Below are positions 1-7,737 of a stretch of 64,000 nt of DNA, piece by piece. Origin of the DNA: Flammeovirga sp. SJP92 (GTDB taxonomy: Bacteria > Bacteroidota > Bacteroidia > Cytophagales > Flammeovirgaceae); contig NZ_LQAQ01000089.1 in assembly GCF_001583495.1 (NCBI RefSeq), positions 1 through 64,000 on the forward strand. The letters run 5' to 3'. A program made the translations under genes and the position numbers. Numbering within the stretch: the stretch's first letter is position 1; each line of letters opens with the position of its first letter. The notes under the pieces were generated by a model. The model had not been told where the DNA came from and made no database searches. It worked only from the letters and a program-made list of their open reading frames with translations.

Positions 1-348
1 AGCCTTGACAAATCATAAAATGGGTTTTAATAAAAGGTTTGAAGCTGAATCTCTCAAAAAAAGATAATTATCTTTTCCACTTAGACAGTCCGAACTACTG
101 GGGTAACTATATATATTCAAAATTGACCTTTATCTACTCTTATGTAGAAAGTTGTATTTGGGAGTTCAAATCATCAGGGAATTTTACGCATCTCTATCCG
201 GTTGAGGTTGTCACCCTCCTAAAGGTGAGGTGTTCACTCGATAACTGTAACTAAAACGAGAAGCGAAAATCAAACGAATGTATTAGATGAAGGAATAGCA
301 GAGGATAGATATAGTAATTCAAATGAAGTAGATAGAGGTTTATAACTT
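1..348. other. Gene-free left edge with partial repeat
   Basis: I see no convincing gene here. A short open frame exists but it runs through a dispersed repeat and has no recognisable protein features. Positions 199-238 carry the first part of the repeat also found at 1037-1162, containing CACCCTCC and AGGTGAGG. The rest is AT-rich leader for the next gene. Confidence 0.5.
199..238. repeat. Dispersed repeat R2, partial copy
   Basis: This copy is nearly identical over about 40 bases to 1037-1076 (CGGTTGAGG then CACCCTCC, AAAGGTGAGG and TGTTCAC). The internal CACCTCC/GGTGAGG arms can pair as a small hairpin. It lacks the second half seen in the fuller copy. Confidence 0.75.
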
Positions 349-1002
349 ATGAAGTATTACAAATTAAGATTTGATGTAAACAAAAATGTTTTAAAAGAGG
401 TGCCTGATTATACAGGACGGGAATCTGATATTAGAGATATAAGTGAATTTAATAGTTTAGATAACATTCCAAATTTTAAACCTTATCTAAGTAACTTCAT
501 CATTAAAGATAAATTCCAAAATGTGGATATACTTGACTTAGACTTAAATAGTGGTTTTATCATCAGTAGTAAATTTAAAAATATTCTTTTAAAACTTAAT
601 TTACCAGAACATCGTTTTTACGAAGCTGATGTTTTTACAACAAAAGGAGAAAAGGTAGGTTTTCATTATCTATTTTTGGTAAATAATTTTTTTAATTTAT
701 TAGACTCTGATAGAACTCAATTTTATGGAATGGATTGGTATGATAATAAACTAACGGATTCATTTTTAATTAAAAATGAGAAGGATATAGTTTCATTATA
801 TGAGAAATTTGAAGAAAATAATATTGATGTAGAAGTTATAAAGTCAGACTTATATTTGCTAAATCAGAAGGTTGACCTAATTAGATGTGATATTGAGTGT
901 TGCTTTTTAATTTCTGAAAGACTAAAATATGAAATAGAGGAAAATGATTTAGAAAATATTGTTATTTCAGACAAATGTTATGCAGAAAATCTGAATTGGT
1001 GA
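349..1002 (+). CDS. Immunity-protein-like hypothetical (Imm11/Imm43-like)
   Basis: A 217-residue cytoplasmic protein with no signal peptide or membrane segment. It is acidic and rich in Asn, Asp and Lys. The middle (about residues 60-130) has the layout I associate with the imm11/Imm43-like immunity family: a strand ending in an IISSKFKNIL-type helix, then LPEHRFYEADVF, then a buried strand and a D-rich turn. The C-terminal part ends with CCFLISERLKYEIEENDLENI, resembling the 'serRlkeaieeeglTG' tail of that family. The assignment rests on pattern recognition only. No cognate toxin gene is adjacent. The gene is followed after 14 bases by a hairpin-family end motif at 1017. Confidence 0.6.
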   Translation: MKYYKLRFDVNKNVLKEVPDYTGRESDIRDISEFNSLDNIPNFKPYLSNFIIKDKFQNVDILDLDLNSGFIISSKFKNILLKLNLPEHRFYEADVFTTKGEKVGFHYLFLVNNFFNLLDSDRTQFYGMDWYDNKLTDSFLIKNEKDIVSLYEKFEENNIDVEVIKSDLYLLNQKVDLIRCDIECCFLISERLKYEIEENDLENIVISDKCYAENLNW

Positions 1003-1012
1003 TATTCCTTCC

Positions 1013-1036
1013 CCCACTGTTCAGAGTGTTAATCGC
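1013..1036. repeat. Hairpin family R1, left-end remnant
   Basis: CCCACTGTTC followed by GAGTGTTAA matches the left end of the ~180 bp hairpin repeats in the second island. The right half is missing and R2 begins directly after it. Confidence 0.55.
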
Positions 1037-1162
1037 CCGGTTGAGGTTGTCACCCTCCTAAAGGTGAGGTGTTCACCCTTATAAGGGAAGGGATTACGAC
1101 ATGTAAAGGGAAAAGAGGTGTACCTACTAAGGGTGAAGAGTGTCACATTATAAGGTGAGCAC
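1037..1162. repeat. Dispersed repeat R2, long copy
   Basis: A ~125-base repeat whose second half (CACCCTTATAAGG, GACATGTA, AGGTGTACCT, AAGGGTGAAGAGTGTC) recurs at 52275-52366 and whose first half recurs at 199-238. CACCCTTA and TAAGGGTG are complementary and could form a hairpin. It contains no ORF. Confidence 0.8.
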
Positions 1163-1286
1163 ATCTAGTTTGTTTTATAAAGAATTTTCAAGATGCAATA
1201 ACCATTAAAAAAAAGGTATAAAAACATTTTTTGAGCAAAGTTAAGAACTCAAAAAACTCTATTGTTATAAATCGTGATAAAGTCTA

Positions 1287-1796
1287 ATGATGAGAAAAAA
1301 AATTATTTATTTATTCGTGTTATTTAATCTTTTAGGTTGTAGTTCAACTGTTGATATCTATATAAAAAGTAGATATGAAGATGATACGTGGGGAGGAATG
1401 AGATTAGATAAACAATTAAATAAAAAATCGACAAAAGAAAGCTATCTAAATTGTGCTTATGAATTTATTAGTTATGATACTCCCAATGTAAATTTTGACA
1501 GCGAAAAGGATTCTGTATTCGAAATATATTATACAGTTAAGAATGTAAATTTAAGTTCCATAATAGAACCGAGTGATGTAGAATATGTTGGACGTGATAG
1601 AATTATTATTATTTCTAAAAATGACACCTTGAGAATCAATAGTAAAGTAGGAGCTACTATGAATGGAAAAAACTTTAGATTATCTCATAAAGGAAAACAG
1701 TTTTTATTTAATTGTATGCCTAGAGAATTACAGTTTAACTGGAATTTGGAAGATAATTATGATGGTATTTACCCTGCTTTATTTAAGAAAGAATAA
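1287..1796 (+). CDS. Small lipoprotein, unknown function
   Basis: A 169-residue protein starting with a basic, hydrophobic leader (MMRKKIIYLFVLFNLLGCSS) that ends in a clear lipobox LLGC at about residue 18, so it is probably exported and lipid-anchored. Two ATGs in tandem (1287, 1290) could start it. The mature part has many Tyr, Asn and Asp residues and no repeats or Cys motifs I recognise. It sits alone between repeats R2 and a hairpin half-copy, typical of genes in this island. Function unknown. Confidence 0.7.
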   Translation: MMRKKIIYLFVLFNLLGCSSTVDIYIKSRYEDDTWGGMRLDKQLNKKSTKESYLNCAYEFISYDTPNVNFDSEKDSVFEIYYTVKNVNLSSIIEPSDVEYVGRDRIIIISKNDTLRINSKVGATMNGKNFRLSHKGKQFLFNCMPRELQFNWNLEDNYDGIYPALFKKE

Positions 1797-1824
1797 ATAC
1801 AATTTTAAATACACTATTCACCTG

Positions 1825-1893
1825 CTGTTCTGAGTATCAAGCCGTCAGGCGTTACTTAGAACTTGGCTATAGAATAAGTTTCCAACTTATAAC
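1825..1893. repeat. Hairpin family R1, left half only
   Basis: CTGTTC, then TATCAAGCCGTCAGGCGTTAC and a TAAGTTTCCAACTTATAAC block parallel the left arm of the full copies. No right arm follows. It begins 28 bases after the preceding stop codon. Confidence 0.65.
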
Positions 1894-2042
1894 TTCAAAT
1901 AAAAAAGAAGATAGGTAAAACATAAAGTTCAATTTTTGATAACTACCTGAAGTGATGAGTAAAGGTACTCTCAATAAAGTGTTGATGGGAGGTTAAGAAT
2001 GGAATTGAGGTAATATATTCAAAAAATAATATAAAAGATACT

Positions 2043-2657
2043 ATGAGGGAGTGCGTTAATATAATGTTAGTTTTTATACTATTTTCCTGTGGTAAGAGAG
2101 AAAAGAGATATTGGGATGACTATTCCTTAAAAGGTAATATAATTCAAATTGAGGAGTTTATTAATTCTAATAAAACAATATATACTTACGATAATAAAGA
2201 CATAGTTTCCCAAGATTTTTACTTAAATGGTAAATATCTAGAAGGTCTATCAATAGATAATAGATTATATCTAAATAAAGGAATTTATAGTCTTGGTTTA
2301 AAACAAGAAGATGGTTTTTTAGGAGCAATTGTTACGAAAGTAAATTCTGAAAATTTACCATTAGAAATTTTAAATTATAATAAAGGAAAAGAGGTGTCAA
2401 AATCATCTTTTACATATCATGATGGAAAAACAATTGTTGTACAGTCATATTCTGATAAAATTGATTTAGATACTAATATTTACCGATATGACAAACAAAA
2501 TCATCTAGTGTTTGTAAAATTGAATAATATTGAGAAATATTATTCATCTTATATTTTTGATTCTATTGGTAACTGGATTAGTAGGAAAGAAGAAATAATA
2601 GAAAACAATTCGTTGCAATCATCTTCTACTATAACTAGAAAATTAAAATATAAATAG
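2043..2657 (+). CDS. YD/RHS-repeat-like lipoprotein
   Basis: A 204-residue protein. The N-terminus carries a short hydrophobic segment ending FILFSCGK, a plausible lipobox at Cys16. An internal Met8 could be the real start. The body has repeating beta-hairpin units of the kind seen in RHS/YD-repeat proteins (IYTYDNKDIVSQDFYLNG, FTYHDGKTIVVQSY, IYRYDKQNHLVFVKL, YIFDSIGNWISRKE). The GNWISRKE ending is common in Bacteroidota proteins of this type. Two similar proteins lie in the second island (43705 and 45198). The role is unknown; extracellular carbohydrate or protein binding is possible. Confidence 0.65.
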   Translation: MRECVNIMLVFILFSCGKREKRYWDDYSLKGNIIQIEEFINSNKTIYTYDNKDIVSQDFYLNGKYLEGLSIDNRLYLNKGIYSLGLKQEDGFLGAIVTKVNSENLPLEILNYNKGKEVSKSSFTYHDGKTIVVQSYSDKIDLDTNIYRYDKQNHLVFVKLNNIEKYYSSYIFDSIGNWISRKEEIIENNSLQSSSTITRKLKYK

Positions 2658-2685
2658 TAGTTTAATAATATTTCTGTTCTCTCCA

Positions 2686-2723
2686 CTGTTCAGAGTGTTA
2701 AATAGCGTCAATTAGAACTTGTC
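2686..2723. repeat. Hairpin family R1, left-end remnant
   Basis: CCACTGTTC followed by GAGTGTTAAATAGCGTCAATTAGAACTTG resembles the left arm of the full repeat, with GTGTTAA replacing GTGTCAAG. No right arm is visible. It begins 29 bases after the stop codon upstream. Confidence 0.55.
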
Positions 2724-2904
2724 TTTTTTCTATGGATCAGGTACTCAAGGTTAAAAATATAAGAGTTATTTTGAATTGGTTTTTATAATATTCAATGTGT
2801 TTTTTTATTATTCTTCAATTATAATATTTCAAGATTATTCACTCCATATTATTCTACAGATCCTGCATACTATGTATGAGCTAATCAACTAAAAAAGTTA
2901 ATCA

Positions 2905-3318
2905 ATGAAAAAAATTATAACCTCTTTGGCACTCTTGGGTGCAATGTCTTGTAGTTGGTCAAACCTCCATAATCAACAAGAAAATACATCAGAAAATGAA
3001 AAAAAGTCTAATGAGAAAAAGGTTTATAGTAATAAAACTCATTTCGATTCGCAGGAAAAAGATACAATTAATGTAAAGGATATAAATGGGATTTGGTACA
3101 AAAAAGAAGAGAAGGTGAGGTTTTTTAGATTTGATTCTACAAAAGTCCATTATTTTAATCATCCAGATCAAATTGTAAAATATGAATTAGCTAGCGATGG
3201 TATACTAATATTAATCTATAGTGATGATTTTTCAACAAAAAATAAAGTTTTGAAATTAAATTCTAATGAGCTTGTAATTGAAACAGAGATTGGAATAAAG
3301 AATTATTTTATCAGATAA
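2905..3318 (+). CDS. Small lipoprotein, lipocalin-like fold suspected
   Basis: A 137-residue protein with a lipoprotein leader (ITSLALLGAMSCSW, Cys16). A low-complexity Lys/Asn/Glu linker follows to about residue 55. The rest reads like one half of a small beta-barrel: INGIWYKKEEKVRFFRFDSTKV, then strands ending in LKLNSNELVIET. The 'GiW' plus alternating strand pattern is what lipocalin-like domains in Bacteroidota show, but similarity is weak. Its stop is 4 bases before the next gene, so the two are probably cotranscribed. Confidence 0.65.
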   Translation: MKKIITSLALLGAMSCSWSNLHNQQENTSENEKKSNEKKVYSNKTHFDSQEKDTINVKDINGIWYKKEEKVRFFRFDSTKVHYFNHPDQIVKYELASDGILILIYSDDFSTKNKVLKLNSNELVIETEIGIKNYFIR

Positions 3319-3325
3319 TATTGTG

Positions 3326-3811
3326 ATGACGTATAGGCGGAAACTAATGGAAAGCTTAATTATTTATTCAATCTTTTTGATGTTTGCTTTTCAAAGCGAT
3401 AAAAGTCTGGAAATAAAAACGCTATTCACCGATAAAGAGATGAACAAGGTTGATATCACCGAAAAAAATAGAAGTATTATTATTAAAGATTCAAAAGAGT
3501 CAAATCATCTAATAGAGTTAGAAATCATTAATAACAAGCTTGATAAAAATCAATTAAGAAGATTTCTAATGTCGTGTGATTCTGTAAATGTTACTTTAAT
3601 AAATAGCAAAAAAAACATTTATATTGATAGTGTATCATCTGAAATGTTACTCTCTTTCTCAAAAGAGGATTTTTCATGGGAATTTTCGGTAAGCTTGCGT
3701 CCAATTATATATAATGAATATTATTATAAAAATAATATTAAGCAGGTCAATGAATTAGTTTTTGCTCACCCTAAGTATGTTGAGATTTCCGTATTTAAAG
3801 AAATACATTAA
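3326..3811 (+). CDS. Hypothetical exported protein
   Basis: A 161-residue protein if the ATG at 3326 is used; a GTG three bases upstream (3323) is an alternative. The N-terminal hydrophobic segment (LIIYSIFLMFAF) may be a signal peptide or membrane anchor. The mature part is rich in Ser, Asn, Lys and Ile with no motif I recognise. It lies 7 bases after the stop of the preceding lipoprotein gene and likely forms a two-gene unit with it. No function can be assigned. Confidence 0.6.
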   Translation: MTYRRKLMESLIIYSIFLMFAFQSDKSLEIKTLFTDKEMNKVDITEKNRSIIIKDSKESNHLIELEIINNKLDKNQLRRFLMSCDSVNVTLINSKKNIYIDSVSSEMLLSFSKEDFSWEFSVSLRPIIYNEYYYKNNIKQVNELVFAHPKYVEISVFKEIH

Positions 3812-4164
3812 TCTCAAATTCGGGGACAGAATACGGATAGATCTTCTGATCTTCTCGAAAAAAGAAATTTAGTTAAGCAGTAAAAAGTAAATTAAGAGTT
3901 CAGAAGAAAAACGAGACAGCGTTCAACTGACACTCCCAATTCCATACTTAGGATCATAGCTAAACTTCAAACAATGAGATGTTTTCTCTTTCTGTATTTC
4001 ATGTGTAAGTTGTTATGTAAAATTTGAAATACAAAAATACAACATTGTATATTATGTGTTTTCATCGACTATTAATTAAACCCCTGCGCTTATCAATAAT
4101 TTTTGGCTAGAGCAACAACATTTAACACTTTCGTCTAAGTTTTATTAAATATTAAAATATTATT
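3812..4164. other. Intergenic region, no gene seen
   Basis: 353 AT-rich bases. No ORF with protein-like features was found. The segment GGGGACAGAATACGG near the start faintly resembles a right hairpin end but has no partner. It probably holds the promoter of the membrane-protein gene. Confidence 0.4.
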
Positions 4165-4584
4165 ATGGTTTACGGAATTTCGTTAGCACTATTGGGTGTA
4201 CTTGCTGCACCATCATTGTTGTTGTCAAAAAAACCGAATGCAAAGGAGCTTTTAGATAAAATAACTCCTTTCCAAGGTTGGATCGGTTTAGCGTTTTGCT
4301 TTTGGGGTGTTTGGGGAATTATTCAATCAGTTTTGAATATTGGAATGATGACTTCGCATCTAGTTTGGTGGTTAAGCTGGATTGGCGGAAGTGTTTTGGA
4401 AGCATCTTTGGGTTTTCTTTTAGGTTATGGTATGATCAACAAATTATTGTTGTCAAAGACAGAAGAAGCTAGAGAAAAAGGTGCTCAACTACTGGCAAAA
4501 TTGTCTCCACTACAAGGCCGATTAGGCTTATTGGCGATCATATTTGGGGTTTGGACTATAGTGGCCTCTATTTTATTTCATTAA
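4165..4584 (+). CDS. Small membrane protein with internal duplication
   Basis: A 139-residue protein with about four hydrophobic segments. It has a visible internal repeat: residues 27-57 (AKELLDKITPFQGWIGLAFC...) and 105-137 (GAQLLAKLSPLQGRLGLLAI...) share the pattern LLxKxxPxQGxxGLxxxxxGVWxIxxSxL. This suggests a duplicated two-helix unit. It has no charged catalytic motif and the function is unknown. A strong terminator follows at 4624. Lower Asn/Lys bias than its neighbours suggests a core-type gene rather than an island gene. Confidence 0.75.
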   Translation: MVYGISLALLGVLAAPSLLLSKKPNAKELLDKITPFQGWIGLAFCFWGVWGIIQSVLNIGMMTSHLVWWLSWIGGSVLEASLGFLLGYGMINKLLLSKTEEAREKGAQLLAKLSPLQGRLGLLAIIFGVWTIVASILFH

Positions 4585-4623
4585 TCAGTTATAGTGCTGT
4601 AGCACAAGCTTATGATTAATCTT

Positions 4624-4657
4624 GCATCATAGTTTTTTGATTATGATGCTTTTTTAT
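4624..4657 (+). terminator. Rho-independent terminator
   Basis: An 8-base stem, GCATCATA (4624-4631) and TATGATGC (4642-4649), is followed by a T-run. It ends the transcript of the membrane protein gene. Confidence 0.8.
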
Positions 4658-4876
4658 GCCCATTCTTCTCTTTCTTTTTGAAGTAAAAAGTGAGAGTGTT
4701 AAGCACTTTTGTTTTGTAAAACTATTTCTCTTTGGTATGAATATGGCGGGTATTGGCAAACAGAGTAAACTATGTCTATAAAAACTATGAGGTCGAAAAT
4801 GCTAAACAGCTATGGATTAAGATAGATCATAGAACAGCCACATTTCAAATTTTAACTTACTTAATAACATAAGACC

Positions 4877-5332
4877 ATGATTAATAAAGTAATACCAAAA
4901 GTTTCTGTAGGTGATTTTGTATTCGGAAAACACCGAGATATAATAATTGACACTTTTGGAAAACCAACAGGAAATGGAAGTGATGGCACTCAAGACTTCT
5001 ATGATAATTTCGGTTTGACTCTCTATTATTCAGAATCAGGGAGACTGTCTCAAGTAATTTATGACAACCCTAATGACAATGATTTTTCTCTATTTGGAAA
5101 AAAACTAAACACTTCAAGCACTTTAAAACTATTTTCAACACTAATTGAGCATGAAAATGATTTTAAGAATTATGATCATATTGAAACTATGTTGATTTCT
5201 GAAAAACTAGGAATTGTACTGGTATTAGATATTGATGATGATGAAATTGAAGAAGGTGAGGTAGAGGATAATATTTTGAGCAATGATTATCAGGTGACGA
5301 GTATCGCTTTTTATGATGGCCATTGGTACTAA
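4877..5332 (+). CDS. Small acidic protein, paralogue of the gene at 35272
   Basis: A 151-residue soluble acidic protein with no signal peptide. It shares its layout with the protein at 35272-35745: an FGKP/IGRP turn, then FYDNFGLTLYY versus VYDNLNFNLVY, then MLISEKLGI versus LMISKKMGI, and a final TSIAFYDG versus SSISFMID strand. This architecture (one small alpha/beta domain, acidic, orphan, in a variable island) is typical of toxin-immunity proteins, but I cannot name a family. It is preceded by a 290-base region with no repeat. Confidence 0.7.
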   Translation: MINKVIPKVSVGDFVFGKHRDIIIDTFGKPTGNGSDGTQDFYDNFGLTLYYSESGRLSQVIYDNPNDNDFSLFGKKLNTSSTLKLFSTLIEHENDFKNYDHIETMLISEKLGIVLVLDIDDDEIEEGEVEDNILSNDYQVTSIAFYDGHWY

Positions 5333-5712
5333 GAAAAAAGTAGCATAATTTAATTATGCGTCTATGAAAGTTTGAATACTTCCCTTACTGTTTTACGTCA
5401 TTATCTAAGAACAGTGGGGGGTAAACCATTGTTTTGACATGCTTCTAAATTACTCAAAGTGGTTTCAAGCAAAAGAAGGGTGTGATCATGTGGATTCTTT
5501 GTTTGTATCAAAAGCTGACTTCAATAGTGCTACAATAAAATATTAAGTTTATAAGTGAAAGGGATAATACAACTAATGAAAGGAATATAATTTTTCATTC
5601 TTAATTCTTCCTTACACAATTCAATAATCCTTAATTCCCTTCAAATATTTTCCAGATTCTTCACCTCATTCCTAACCAAACCATTAACTTTGCCAAAATT
5701 TTAAAATTTAGA
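5333..5712. other. Intergenic region with short palindromes
   Basis: 380 bases with no gene seen. It contains a short palindrome at 5343-5359 (GCATAATT and AATTATGC) and a miniature pair of hairpin-family ends at 5388-5414. The last ~130 bases lead into ttcA and mark the junction between island and core genes. Confidence 0.5.
5388..5414. repeat. Miniature R1-like end pair
   Basis: CTGTT (5388) and GAACAG (5409-5414) are the conserved end motifs of the hairpin family, here only 27 bases apart with no arms between. It could be an excision scar or chance. Confidence 0.3.
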
Positions 5713-6519
5713 ATGACAGCAGAATTTACTCCTGAGCAAGTGAAACTTCAAAAACGCTTGCATAGAAATGTTTGGAAAGCTATTGATGATTATAAATTGA
5801 TAGAAGACGGTGATAAAGTGATGGTTTGCTTATCGGGTGGAAAAGATAGTTATACTATGTTAGATATCTTGATGCATATTCAAAGCACGAAGAAATACGA
5901 CTTTGAAATTATTGCTGTGAACCTTGATCAAAAACAGCCTGGTTTTCCAGAACATATTTTACCTGAATATTTAGAGAAGGTAGGAGTGAATTATAAGATA
6001 TTGAATAAGGATACTTATTCTATCGTAACTGAGAAGCTGGGAGAAGGGAAGACGATGTGTAGTTTATGTTCCCGATTAAGAAGAGGTACTTTATATACAG
6101 CAGCGGAAGAGTTGGGAGTGACCAAGATTGCATTAGGACATCATAGAGATGATATTGTTGAGACATTTTTGCTGAATATGTTTTTCAGCGGAAAGCTAGA
6201 AGCAATGCCGCCAATTTATAAAACCGACGATCAAAAGCATGTCGTAATTCGACCTTTGGCCTATTGTAAAGAATCTGATATTGAAGTGTTTTCTGAACTA
6301 AGAGAATACCCTATTATACCTTGTAACCTATGCGGTTCACAGCCAAAGTTGCAAAGAAAGATGGTGAAGAGTATGTTGAGAGAATGGGAAGAAAATTATC
6401 CAGATAGAACAGAGATTATTTTTAATTCCATCAAAAATGTTTCTCCATCACATCTTATGGATAAGGAATTGTATGATTATGAGCTTTTTAAAATGATTGA
6501 ACCCCCAATAAAATCATAA
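5713..6519 (+). CDS. ttcA: tRNA 2-thiocytidine(32) synthetase TtcA
   Basis: A 268-residue member of the ATP-pyrophosphatase (PP-loop) family. TtcA adenylates cytidine 32 of certain tRNAs and inserts sulfur using an oxygen-sensitive iron-sulfur cluster. The PP-loop is intact (SGGKDS, residues 41-46). The cluster-binding CxxC is at Cys116/Cys119 ([11 protein letters not shown]) and a second CNLC at Cys204/Cys207 supplies the third ligand. The [14 protein letters not shown] motif characteristic of the family is present. Full length, ATG start, ends in a stem-loop terminator. It is a monocistronic core gene at the edge of the island. Confidence 0.95.
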   Translation: MTAEFTPEQVKLQKRLHRNVWKAIDDYKLIEDGDKVMVCLSGGKDSYTMLDILMHIQSTKKYDFEIIAVNLDQKQPGFPEHILPEYLEKVGVNYKILNKDTYSIVTEKLGEGKTMCSLCSRLRRGTLYTAAEELGVTKIALGHHRDDIVETFLLNMFFSGKLEAMPPIYKTDDQKHVVIRPLAYCKESDIEVFSELREYPIIPCNLCGSQPKLQRKMVKSMLREWEENYPDRTEIIFNSIKNVSPSHLMDKELYDYELFKMIEPPIKS

Positions 6520-6565
6520 AAAAGAAACAGGTTTGAAATATAACTTCGAAAATATGTTCTAATTA

Positions 6566-6604
6566 AAAGGTAGTCTGTTAAATTTGAAACGACTACCTTT
6601 TTTT
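6566..6604 (+). terminator. Rho-independent terminator of ttcA
   Basis: A perfect 10-base stem AAAGGTAGTC (6566-6575) and GACTACCTTT (6591-6600) is followed by a T tract. Confidence 0.85.
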
Positions 6605-6727
6605 GTACTTTAATAATAACAGCGAGTAGTCATTAATAGCAGTTGCAGCCTTAAAATTTGTAAGGATTAGGTAAAACATGCGACTAAAAGATTTAGACTG
6701 TTGACTTCAATTCATTCAATTAACGAT

Positions 6728-7408
6728 ATGCAAGAATTTTGGGAAATGCATAATTTTGATCTCTATTCAATCTTGTGCCCAACTAAATTAGATAACTATT
6801 TTAAAAAAAACGGAATGCTCTTTAAGAAAGGTGATGTCATCTATTTCCCCGAGGATGAAGAGCAGAAGTTATTTTTAGTGAGCAAAGGCAAAGTAAAGCT
6901 ATGTAAATACAATTCAGATGGGGAAGAAGTGGTAAAGATGATCTTATCTAAAGGAGAAATTTTTGGTGAAAAGGTGCTTTTAGGTCAAGATAAAAGAGAA
7001 GAGTATGCCATAGCCGAAGGTAATGAAACAGCATTGTGTCTTTTGTCAATTGATAAAATGCAGCAACTGATGAGGAAAAATGAAAGATTTGGCCTCTTTA
7101 TCTATAAGCTTATTGGGTTGAGAGTAAAGAAGATTGAGAGACGTTTGGAGATCTTGGTTTGCAAGGATGCGGAGTTACGATTATTGGAATTTGTGAAGGA
7201 TTTATTCGAAGGTAATTTCAAAGATGAACAAACTGTTAAGCATCACTATTCCCAAAATGATATCGCTAAGCTTATAGGCACCTCAAGAGAAACAGTCTCA
7301 AAATCGATGAGTAAGTATAAAAAAATGAATATTCTGGATTATACACGCTCCACTATTACGCTTCTAGACAAAGAAAACTACGTTGCATTGTTAGAAGAAG
7401 AGAGCTGA
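6728..7408 (+). CDS. Crp/Fnr-family transcriptional regulator
   Basis: A 226-residue regulator from the ATG at 6728. The same frame stays open upstream to a TTG at 6701, but family members usually begin just before the conserved EFWEMHNFDLYSILCP stretch. An N-terminal cyclic-nucleotide-type beta-barrel (about residues 15-130, GKVKLCKYNSDGEEVVKMILSKGEIFGE) is followed by a dimerisation helix and a C-terminal winged helix (HYSQNDIAKLIGTSRETVSK). The FNR cysteine cluster is absent, so it is not a direct O2 sensor of that kind. The ligand is unknown. It sits alone between terminator-bounded ttcA and gltB. Confidence 0.9.
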   Translation: MQEFWEMHNFDLYSILCPTKLDNYFKKNGMLFKKGDVIYFPEDEEQKLFLVSKGKVKLCKYNSDGEEVVKMILSKGEIFGEKVLLGQDKREEYAIAEGNETALCLLSIDKMQQLMRKNERFGLFIYKLIGLRVKKIERRLEILVCKDAELRLLEFVKDLFEGNFKDEQTVKHHYSQNDIAKLIGTSRETVSKSMSKYKKMNILDYTRSTITLLDKENYVALLEEES

Positions 7409-7737
7409 ATTTCTTAAAGAAGAATTAATAATATAGCGTAAAAAGTACAATTTTTTATTCGTATGAATTGTTGTTGTATTTATAACATCAATTCGTTTTT
7501 TTGTGAAAGAATAACCAATTAATGATAAATTTTCATAGAAAAGCCCCTTTTCTTGATGATTTAATAAAATATACTGTTATATTTGAAAGTGTTGTGAACG
7601 GAAAACTTTGATATTATTGTCGGAATTACTTGAATGTATCAATACTAGTAGTCTTGATATATTGCAATATTTATTCTACAGCTAACAAACCGACGATCAA
7701 AGACCAACAATTATCGAAAATCGGAAGACGCTTTATT

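Noticed and set aside
39-254. Open frame of 71 codons at the left edge
   Set aside because: It runs through repeat R2, has no protein-like pattern, and ends in a low-complexity tail.
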